Shown one piece after another: positions 1 through 4,508 of a stretch of 5,648 nucleotides of DNA. Position 1 is the first letter of the stretch. Each line of letters starts with the position of its first letter. The notes beneath the pieces were generated by a model. That model saw only the letters and a list, made by a program, of their open reading frames with translations. It did not search any database and was not told the origin of the DNA. This DNA is from an uncultured Desulfobacca sp. (GTDB lineage Bacteria > Desulfobacterota > Desulfobaccia > Desulfobaccales > Desulfobaccaceae): assembly GCA_937958145.1 (NCBI GenBank), contig CALGOE010000208.1, positions 1 to 5,648 of the forward strand. The letters run 5' to 3'. Made by a program: the position numbers and the translations under genes.

Positions 1-138
1 CTCCAGCCCGGGCCCATAGCGCCGACAGGCCCGGCACCAGATCTGGCCGTCGTATATCACTTCGGCGTGGACTGTCACGTCCAGTCTGCTGCCGCAGCCG
101 GGGCAGCAGGCAGAGGCGTCAGGCAGGTTGTCGGTCAT
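1..138 (-). CDS. Small zinc-ribbon protein, N-terminal part only
   Basis: A minus-strand frame starts at the ATG at 138-136 and stays open to the window edge, giving 46 residues of a protein whose C-terminus is outside. It contains two CxxC knuckles: CPGC (Cys12, Cys15) followed by G-S-R-L, and WCRAC (Cys35, Cys38). The 19-residue spacing and the hydrophobic strand between them are typical of a zinc ribbon, so the two pairs probably bind one structural zinc. The function is unknown; such ribbons occur in small nucleic-acid-binding or protein-docking proteins and at the N-termini of larger ones. No convincing Shine-Dalgarno sequence precedes the ATG. An in-frame TAG lies at 168-166 with no other start codon between, so this ATG is the only reasonable start. 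The gene follows the GYD gene in the same orientation after 168 bp. The zinc ribbon is fairly secure; the identity is not. Confidence 0.6.
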   Translation of the reverse strand, partial: MTDNLPDASACCPGCGSRLDVTVHAEVIYDGQIWCRACRRYGPGLE

Positions 139-224
139 GGGTATCCGGCCGATGAGCTGGGGAGACTAAATTTGAGCGGCGCGGCAAGCCTGGCAGGTGG
201 TCGGCAAAGTGCCTTTGGGAGAGG

Positions 225-243
225 GGCAGAAACCGGTTCTGCC
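225..243 (-). repeat. Hairpin between GYD gene and zinc-ribbon gene
   Basis: A perfect 7-bp inverted repeat, GGCAGAA / TTCTGCC, encloses a 5-nt loop. It lies 64 nt beyond the stop of the GYD gene and 87 nt before the zinc-ribbon ATG. No T-run follows it on either strand, so it is not a canonical intrinsic terminator. It could be an mRNA 3'-end stabiliser or part of a Rho-dependent termination zone. The rest of the 139-306 spacer holds no gene I can support. Confidence 0.4.
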
Positions 244-306
244 TGCCCCCCTCCCCCAACCATTGCAGGTGGTTCTGGCGGCGCCCCATCAATGAGAGCC
301 GACTCT

Positions 307-591
307 TTACACCCCGGCCATGATCCGGTCGAACTCCGCCGCCGTAACCGCCGGCGCCGTGGTGAAGGCGATGCCGGTCATCTTGTTCAGGGCCACCGAT
401 ACCTGCATAGCCTGTTCAATCCCCGGCAGGTCCAGGATGAATACCAGGTCCTGAGCCCCCAGAGTGGCATACATGCCCTGCACCTTGCCGCCGAACTTCT
501 GGATGGCGTCGGTGATCTGCTGGGTGCGGGATGGGCTCATGCCTTTCAAGGCCTCCGCCGAATATTTGCCGAAAAGAATAAAAGTTGCCAT
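307..591 (-). CDS. GYD-domain protein, 94 aa
   Basis: This small soluble protein has the GYD-domain pattern (Pfam GYD) over nearly its whole length: a first strand ATFILFGKY, a helix after SPSRTQQI, then FGGKVQGMYATLG, a strand LVFILDLP, a second helix, and a closing TAAEFDRIM. The family has no established general function; its fold is expected to be a ferredoxin-like alpha/beta dimer. Length is normal for the family. The usual G-x-Y-D signature reads G45-A-Q-D48 here, so the tyrosine is replaced by glutamine. The ATG is well supported: AAGGAGG lies at 606-600, 8 nt upstream. There is no signal peptide or membrane segment. It sits 104 bp downstream of the dismutase in the same direction and might be cotranscribed with it, though its strong ribosome-binding site allows independent translation. 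Confidence 0.85.
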   Translation of the reverse strand: MATFILFGKYSAEALKGMSPSRTQQITDAIQKFGGKVQGMYATLGAQDLVFILDLPGIEQAMQVSVALNKMTGIAFTTAPAVTAAEFDRIMAGV

Positions 592-620
592 GCGTCTTCC
601 CTCCTTGCGGATTTCTGAGC

Positions 621-647
621 CGCCGCCCAGCCATCAGGGAGGCGGCG
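621..647 (-). repeat. Intercistronic hairpin between dismutase and GYD genes
   Basis: A 7-bp perfect inverted repeat, CGCCGCC / GGCGGCG, with a 13-nt loop lies in the 104-bp gap. It ends 14 nt before the Shine-Dalgarno sequence of the GYD gene. No T-run follows in the minus direction, so it is not a standard terminator. It could stabilise the dismutase message or mark partial termination before the GYD gene. Confidence 0.4.
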
Positions 648-695
648 ACGCTGCCGGGATGTTAGGCCGGCGGGGTTTTTTACCGGCTCCTGGTG

Positions 696-1349
696 TTACT
701 GGCCCAGGCGGGCTTCCACGGCCGGCCAATTGATGTTCTTGAAAAAAGCCTCGATATATTCGGCCCGTTTCAGGCCATAGTCCGGGATAAAGGCGTGCTC
801 AAAGACGTCCATGATCAGGAGCGGCCGCCCCCCGGCCAGGTGGCCGACATCGTGTTCGTTTATCCAGGTATTGATGAGGCGGCCGTTCGTGGGATCCTCG
901 TAGAGGACCACCCAGCCGATGCCGCGCATGGCCCCGCTGGCTTTGAAATCGGCCTGCCAGTTCTCCAGGCTGCCGAACTGCTCCTGCAAACGCTTGCCGA
1001 TTTTGCTGTTGGCATCCAGTTTGCCATCCCCGCCCAGATTGCCGAAATAGAGCTCATGGAGACGCATGCCGTTGTATTCCCAGCCCAGACGCCGCTTGAT
1101 TTCGGCATAGGCCGGAGTATTGGGAGCAATTTTTCCCAAGGTCTCCAAGAGGTCGTTGGTGTTCTTGACATAGCCTTGATACAAAGTAAAATGCAGGTCC
1201 AAGGCCTTGTCGCTGAAGCCCGGCATCCCTTTCAACTTACTGAAATCCTTGGCAGTATAAGGCGCGACGCCGGCTGCCACCGGCACCGCGGCGGCGACCA
1301 GAATGAATGCTAAAACCAGAAGCATAGTTGCTTTTGTCATCTCGGTCAT
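696..1349 (-). CDS. Exported Fe/Mn-family superoxide dismutase
   Basis: This should convert superoxide to oxygen and hydrogen peroxide in the periplasm. From the ATG at 1349 it is 217 residues. An N-terminal segment (MTKAT then MLLVLAFILVAAAVPVAAG, about residues 4-27) is a signal peptide with likely cleavage near VAAG-VAP; uncleaved anchoring is possible. The mature domain keeps the metal ligands: His53 (LHFTLYQGYV), His98 (RLHELYFGNL), Asp181 and His185 (LIMDVFEHAF). The Glu184-His185 pair of the dimer bridge is also present. Oddities: the HHxxxYV-type motif is replaced by Y-Q-G-Y-V with one residue fewer, the Trp of DVWEH is Phe183, and His166 sits where Mn enzymes carry a second-sphere Gln. 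A longer reading from the ATG at 1355 abuts the Shine-Dalgarno with no spacing, so 1349 is chosen. Metal preference cannot be read from the sequence. Confidence 0.88.
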   Translation of the reverse strand: MTEMTKATMLLVLAFILVAAAVPVAAGVAPYTAKDFSKLKGMPGFSDKALDLHFTLYQGYVKNTNDLLETLGKIAPNTPAYAEIKRRLGWEYNGMRLHELYFGNLGGDGKLDANSKIGKRLQEQFGSLENWQADFKASGAMRGIGWVVLYEDPTNGRLINTWINEHDVGHLAGGRPLLIMDVFEHAFIPDYGLKRAEYIEAFFKNINWPAVEARLGQ

Positions 1350-1355
1350 ACTCAT

Positions 1356-1363
1356 CCTCCTTT
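1356..1363 (-). promoter_or_regulatory. Shine-Dalgarno site of the dismutase gene
   Basis: AAAGGAGG on the minus strand is a strong ribosome-binding site. It touches the ATG at 1355 directly but is 6 nt from the ATG at 1349, so it argues that translation starts at the second ATG. Confidence 0.8.
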
Positions 1364-1476
1364 AACACTTGGCATGGCCAGAAGAGCCAGGAAGCTCCGT
1401 CACGGCCTCATCCCGTCCGCTGAGCAGGCTCAGGGCAGCGAGGTGGGTTGCCCCTTGCCTCAGCTTTTTCTCCCCT

Positions 1477-1505
1477 ATCATATCACGGCGGCCACCTCCG
1501 GGAAA
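1477..1505 (-). promoter_or_regulatory. Candidate extended -10 promoter for the dismutase
   Basis: On the minus strand TGATATGAT (1485-1477) reads as an extended -10 element, TGn followed by TATGAT. At 17 nt upstream the -35 position is TTTCCC (1505-1500), a poor match, which is tolerated by extended -10 promoters. Transcription would begin near 1470 and give a leader of about 120 nt before the ATG at 1349. This is a prediction from base pattern only. Confidence 0.4.
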
Positions 1506-1557
1506 AGAAAAAAGCCGGGGCGGCCGGGAGGGCAGGAAAAGGGAGATTTTTTCCCGG
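1498..1557. repeat. Inverted repeat between divergent promoters
   Basis: CCGGGAAAA at 1498-1506 is the exact reverse complement of TTTTCCCGG at 1549-1557, with 42 bp between. The intervening plus strand is strongly purine-biased. The left arm covers the -35 position of the candidate dismutase promoter and the right arm ends 17 bp before the -35 of the tRNA promoter. A regulator site is possible. The repeat could also reflect the biased composition of this spacer. Confidence 0.35.
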
Positions 1558-1574
1558 GCGAGGGCCGCAAAAAC

Positions 1575-1603
1575 TTGACAAGCCTTCAGCAAGCCGTTAT
1601 ATA
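1575..1603 (+). promoter_or_regulatory. Sigma-70 promoter of the tRNA operon
   Basis: TTGACA (1575-1580) is a perfect -35 box. It is followed after exactly 17 bp by TATATA (1598-1603), one change from the consensus -10. The start of transcription should fall near 1610, about 10 nt before the first tRNA. The strength of the promoter fits a stable-RNA operon. Confidence 0.85.
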
Positions 1604-1620
1604 TAGATGATTATTGCGGT

Positions 1621-1696
1621 GGGCCGTTAACTCAGTCGGTAGAGTATCTGCCTTTTAAGCAGAGAGTCGTTGGTTCGAGTCCAACACGGCCCACCA
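1621..1696 (+). tRNA. trnK: tRNA-Lys (anticodon UUU)
   Basis: A full cloverleaf can be drawn. The acceptor stem is GGGCCGT (1621-1627) with ACGGCCC (1686-1692). The D stem is ACTC / GAGT. The anticodon stem is TCTGC / GCAGA around the loop CTTTTAA, with anticodon TTT at 1654-1656. The T stem is GTTGG / CCAAC with loop TTCGAGT. Discriminator A1693 and CCA (1694-1696) are encoded. It is the first gene of a two-tRNA transcript. Confidence 0.97.
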
Positions 1697-1706
1697 GATG
1701 ACAAGC

Positions 1707-1784
1707 GTCCCCATCGTCTAGCCTGGTCCAGGACACCGGCCTTTCACGCCGGCAACCGGGGTTCAAATCCCCGTGGGGACGCCA
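1707..1784 (+). tRNA. trnE: tRNA-Glu (anticodon UUC)
   Basis: The acceptor stem is GTCCCCA (1707-1713) with TGGGGAC (1774-1780). The anticodon stem is CCGGC / GCCGG around the loop CTTTCAC, with anticodon TTC at 1743-1745. The T stem is CGGGG / CCCCG with loop TTCAAAT. Discriminator G1781 and CCA (1782-1784) are encoded. It lies 10 nt after tRNA-Lys, so both are probably cut from one precursor. Confidence 0.97.
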
Positions 1785-1794
1785 TCCCTGCAAG

Positions 1795-1832
1795 AGCGGA
1801 AAATCATTGGGATTTTCTGCTTTTTCTTTTTT
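1795..1832 (+). terminator. Intrinsic terminator of the tRNA operon
   Basis: An 11-bp stem (1795-1805 with 1811-1821, one G-T wobble) encloses the loop ATTGG and is followed by a T-rich tract at 1821-1832 interrupted by one C. It starts 11 nt after tRNA-Glu. On the minus strand the same stem has no T-run after it, so it is not a clear terminator for the converging lipoprotein gene. Confidence 0.88.
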
Positions 1833-1905
1833 GCCTTCCTTAATTGTCCTGGGAAATCCTGGCACCGAGCAGGAATAGTTTCTGTTTAAGGTTGGCCCCA
1901 CCCGG

Positions 1906-2595
1906 CTATCTGCCGGCGCGCTGGGCCGCAGCCTGATAGACGTCGGCGATGAGGCCGGCCGAGACCGCGGCCATGGCCTGGCTCATGGCCTGGGCCAAAC
2001 CGAGGGGCGTTTTCTCCATCATGGCTGTGGCCTGCCGGTAGTTGCGTTGCAGGATCACCCGTCTGGTCACTTCCGGCTCGTTGAGGTCAGAGAGGGTGAT
2101 GCTCACGGCCAGCACCGCCTGCCAGCCGGTGGGATCATTGACTTCGGCGAACTCCTGCACGGCCCCTTCCAGACGGAAGCGGCCCAGGCCGGACTGCTGA
2201 TAGCCGAAAACCCCGGCAAAGAGGTTGGCCTGGCGCAGGTCCCGCAGGAGGAAATCGGTCACCAGGTGGGCCGGACTCACCTGCCAGCGATTGTAGGCGT
2301 AGGTGGCCGCCTGCCAGGGTTGAGGGAAATAGACCATGTTCGTGCTGTTGATGGCCTGGGCGGCGGCAAATAATTCCACCCGGATACTTTCACTCAGGGG
2401 TGCTTGGCGACTCAAAACCGGGGCGGGGTAGTCCAAGAGAAAGTGGTTGGTAACCAGCGGCGGTTTGCCGCAGCCGGCCAGGAGATTGCTGCCAAGCAGC
2501 ATGCCGGCCAGAAAGAGCCACCCCCATGACGTGCTGCGCCCCTGACCGGGTCGGCGACTGCAGGTTTTTGCCATGCCTTGCTTTCCTTTCCTCAT
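1906..2595 (-). CDS. PqiC-type ABC transport auxiliary lipoprotein
   Basis: This 229-residue protein has a lipoprotein signal: a basic start, a hydrophobic stretch WGWLFLAGMLLGSNLLAG and the lipobox L-A-G-C with Cys42. The residue after the cysteine is Gly, not Asp, which favours sorting to the outer membrane. The mature part fits the ABC_trans_aux family (formerly DUF330, the family of E. coli PqiC/YmbA): an early HFLLDYP strand, then alternating strands and helices such as HLVTDFLLRDLRQANLFAGVF, and a C-terminal amphipathic helix. In MCE systems such lipoproteins pair with the MCE protein at the outer membrane. The ATG overlaps the mlaD stop as ATGA (2595-2592), implying translational coupling. 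An internal ATG at 2574 with a purine-rich AAGGAAAG upstream would shorten the signal to 35 residues and is a real alternative. No good terminator is seen after the stop. Confidence 0.85.
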   Translation of the reverse strand: MRKGKQGMAKTCSRRPGQGRSTSWGWLFLAGMLLGSNLLAGCGKPPLVTNHFLLDYPAPVLSRQAPLSESIRVELFAAAQAINSTNMVYFPQPWQAATYAYNRWQVSPAHLVTDFLLRDLRQANLFAGVFGYQQSGLGRFRLEGAVQEFAEVNDPTGWQAVLAVSITLSDLNEPEVTRRVILQRNYRQATAMMEKTPLGLAQAMSQAMAAVSAGLIADVYQAAAQRAGR

Positions 2596-3530
2596 GGTCT
2601 CTTGCCCCCCGTAGTTTCATTCCATCTCGGGGTGGGCGGCTTGCCGAAAAGCAGGTCTGGCGGCCGTTCGGCGATCCGCTGGGAGAATTGCTCCAGGGAT
2701 TCGGTGGCCCGCCGCAGGTTTTCGCTGATCAGTTGGGCCTCCAAAATGACCCCCCGGGTCCGGGTCATGGTCTCGGGCAGTTTCATGGCGTCGAGTTTGT
2801 GGGTGAGTTCGGCCACAAAATCCCTGGCCTGACTGACCGCGGCCTTGGTTTCCCGGATGGTCGCCGCGGTTTCCTTGATCAGGCCGTCGATTTTTACCTG
2901 CCCCAGCATGGCATCGGCCTTGCCGGTGAGAGACTGGACGTGGGCTGCGGCCTTTTCCAGCCGCGCCAGGATGTTTTGGACCTTGTCGCCTTGGAAAAAG
3001 CCGCCGATGTCATGCATGGTGACCTTCAGTTGGTCAGAAATGCCTTGCACATCTATGGCATTCAATTTGTTGATGATTTCATTAATGCCAGACAGGATGC
3101 GGCTGAATTCCGAGGGCCGGGATGGGATCACCGGATATTCCGAAGGAAAGGTCAATCGGGGCGAGAGGTCGGGGGCATCGGCATGACGGTAGTCCAGGTC
3201 AATGAACATGAGGCCGGTGATCCCGGCGCTGGTCAGCTGGGCTACCGTCGTCTGCGTCAGATCCCCCGGCATGTTGATGCGCATGATAACAGCCACCAAA
3301 CGGTTGTCCGGGGCAATGCGGATGGCCTCCACCCGGCCCACTTCCACGCCCCGGAAGCGGACGGTGGAGTCGCGCTGCAGGCCTTGCACCGATTCATCCA
3401 GGTAGGTGACATAGGTATTGCCGGATTGGAAAAAACCGGTGACGCCGATCCAAACGATGGAGCCGGCCAGCAGCAGTACGCCGATAATGACAAATAATCC
3501 TACCAGAAAACTAGATGTTTTCTTGGCCAT
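2592..3530 (-). CDS. mlaD: MlaD-like MCE-domain protein, long helical form
   Basis: Periplasmic substrate-binding subunit of the lipid transporter, 312 residues. An uncleaved N-terminal membrane helix (about residues 8-31) is followed by one MCE domain (about 37-115, with V-x-F-R-G-V-E-V-G-R-V and the S-A-G-I-T-G-L pore-side segment). A mostly helical stretch of about 150 residues follows (about 140-288), ending in the motif PPDLLFGKPP. MCE domains form hexameric rings; the helices can assemble into a tube. E. coli MlaD is much shorter (183 residues), so this is an extended form closer in plan to PqiB-tail or actinobacterial Mce proteins. The ATG at 3530 is chosen because AAGGAAAGG lies 9 nt upstream. 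A TTG at 3539 lies in frame but directly abuts that site. The gene follows mlaF after an 86-bp gap and overlaps the lipoprotein start by 4 nt. Confidence 0.9.
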   Translation of the reverse strand: MAKKTSSFLVGLFVIIGVLLLAGSIVWIGVTGFFQSGNTYVTYLDESVQGLQRDSTVRFRGVEVGRVEAIRIAPDNRLVAVIMRINMPGDLTQTTVAQLTSAGITGLMFIDLDYRHADAPDLSPRLTFPSEYPVIPSRPSEFSRILSGINEIINKLNAIDVQGISDQLKVTMHDIGGFFQGDKVQNILARLEKAAAHVQSLTGKADAMLGQVKIDGLIKETAATIRETKAAVSQARDFVAELTHKLDAMKLPETMTRTRGVILEAQLISENLRRATESLEQFSQRIAERPPDLLFGKPPTPRWNETTGGKRP

Positions 3531-3539
3531 GGATGGCAA

Positions 3540-3548
3540 CCTTTCCTT
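3540..3548 (-). promoter_or_regulatory. Shine-Dalgarno site deciding the mlaD start
   Basis: AAGGAAAGG on the minus strand lies 9 nt before the ATG at 3530 and directly adjoins the in-frame TTG at 3539. The spacing supports the ATG and a 312-residue product. Confidence 0.65.
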
Positions 3549-3580
3549 TTGCAGAGGCCGAAGGTCTCATGAGCCCTCTC

Positions 3581-3598
3581 CCGGCCGCAAAGCGCCGG
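3581..3598 (-). repeat. Intercistronic hairpin between mlaF and mlaD
   Basis: In the mRNA sense, CCGGCGC pairs with GCG-CCGG around the loop TTT, with one bulged G. It begins 18 nt beyond the mlaF stop. No T-run follows, so termination is unlikely. It is followed at 3573-3566 by the 8-bp palindrome CTCATGAG. Such stems often protect upstream mRNA and could let mlaE-mlaF and mlaD-lipoprotein be expressed at different levels. Confidence 0.4.
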
Positions 3599-3616
3599 AA
3601 CCATGCTGACACGACA

Positions 3617-4465
3617 TCACCGACCATTGCCCCCTCCCCCGCTCCCGGCGGCCGCCGACGCCATTTCCAGGTGCAGCTTGGCGGCCAGCCGGAGATATTC
3701 TTCGCCGACCGGTCGGCGGTTAAAAAAGTTGGCCACCTTGGGGTCGGTGGCGGTGTCGCGCAATTCCCGGGGGTCGCCCTCGGCAATAATGCCTTTGGTC
3801 TCTTTGTCCAACATGATGATGCGGTCGGCGATGAGGTAGATGGACTGCAATTCGTGGGTGACGATGACCATAGTGGTGCCCAGAGCGGCGTTCAAGCCTT
3901 TGATGAGCAGGTCCAGCTCCACGGCGGAGACGGGATCGAGACCCGCCGAGGGTTCGTCAAAAAAGAGGATGGGCGGATCCAGGGCCATGGCCCGGGCTAA
4001 CCCGGCCCGTTTTTTCATACCGCCGGAAATCTCTTCGGGCAGGTGATTCTCATAGCCGCTGAGATTGACCAGACTGAGTTTCATCCTGACGATCAGATCG
4101 ATGCTCTCCTGGGACAGCCGGGTGTACTGCTGCAGGGGCACGGAGATGTTTTCGGCCAGGGTCATCGAGCCGAAGAGGGCTCCGGCCTGAAAGAGCATGC
4201 CGGTGCCTTTGCGCACCTGTTCCATCTGTTCGGGGTCCTGGGCCACGATGTCGACGCCGTTCACCAACACCCTGCCGGCGGTGGGGCGGTAGAGGCCGAT
4301 GAGGTGTTTTAACAACGTGGTCTTGCCGCAGCCGCTGCCGCCCAGGATGACGAAGATTTCACCTCGTTTCACCTGAAAACTGACATCCTGGAACACAAGA
4401 TTATCCCCGAATTCGGCCCGCAGATGTTCCACAATAATAATCGGTTCAGCGTCCGGCAGCTTCAC
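3617..4465 (-). CDS. mlaF: MlaF-like ATP-binding subunit of lipid transporter
   Basis: Cytoplasmic ATPase that would power lipid transfer through the MlaE dimer; 282 residues. The motifs in order are: Walker A GGSGCGKTT (42-50, Lys48), Q-loop Gln93 in LFQAGALFGSMT, ABC signature ISGGMKKR (146-153), Walker B ILFFDEP (166-172, Asp170 and Glu171), D-loop SAGLDP (173-178) and switch His204. The signature SGGM-KR and the FQAGALF loop are characteristic of the MlaF/Ttg2A family. The C-terminal tail (about 240-282) carries RRPVGEEYLRLAAKL and a Gly/Ser-rich end of doubtful importance; in E. coli the MlaF tail contacts the neighbouring ATPase. The start is GTG at 4465-4463 with GGGAAGGGG 5 nt upstream. 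The gene is 43 bp downstream of mlaE and must work with it. No key residue is missing. Confidence 0.95.
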   Translation of the reverse strand: MKLPDAEPIIIVEHLRAEFGDNLVFQDVSFQVKRGEIFVILGGSGCGKTTLLKHLIGLYRPTAGRVLVNGVDIVAQDPEQMEQVRKGTGMLFQAGALFGSMTLAENISVPLQQYTRLSQESIDLIVRMKLSLVNLSGYENHLPEEISGGMKKRAGLARAMALDPPILFFDEPSAGLDPVSAVELDLLIKGLNAALGTTMVIVTHELQSIYLIADRIIMLDKETKGIIAEGDPRELRDTATDPKVANFFNRRPVGEEYLRLAAKLHLEMASAAAGSGGGGNGR

Positions 4466-4508
4466 TCGTTCCCCTTCCCGGCTCCCTCTTGGCTTGGGCT
4501 TGCCATAG

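Noticed and set aside
193..273. Two copies of GCAGGTGGT (193-201 and 265-273) flanking the 225-243 hairpin
   Set aside because: A 9-bp direct repeat is close to chance in biased sequence, and no mobile-element gene or second repeat feature supports it.
289..291. In-frame TGA before the cysteine-bearing stretch as a selenocysteine codon
   Set aside because: There is no conserved coding context before it and no recognisable SECIS-like element after it.
67..618. Plus-strand open frame of 183 codons
   Set aside because: It overlaps the zinc-ribbon and GYD genes in antisense and has low-complexity Ala/Gly/Arg composition. The minus-strand genes have recognisable motifs, and the GYD gene also has a good ribosome-binding site.
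652..681. GCCGG/CCGGC stem followed by TTTTTT as a plus-strand terminator
   Set aside because: No plus-strand gene ends here, and the stem is only 5 bp. On the minus strand the run is A-rich, so it does not terminate the dismutase either.
693..1313. Plus-strand open frame of 206 codons
   Set aside because: It is antisense to the superoxide dismutase, which has clear ligand motifs and a strong ribosome-binding site.
1507..1527. GCCG-CCC-CGGC stem followed by TTTTTT on the minus strand as a terminator upstream of the dismutase
   Set aside because: The stem is only 4 bp and there is no minus-strand gene just upstream apart from possible mla read-through.
1632..1901. Minus-strand 89-codon frame containing RVGLEPTTLCLKGRYSTD
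   Set aside because: This is the well-known false frame antisense to tRNA genes. It overlaps both tRNAs and the terminator completely.
2526..3497. Plus-strand open frame of 323 codons
   Set aside because: It runs antisense across mlaD and the lipoprotein start. Its translation is Gly/Asp/His/Gln-rich without domain character, as expected for the shadow of a GC-rich gene.
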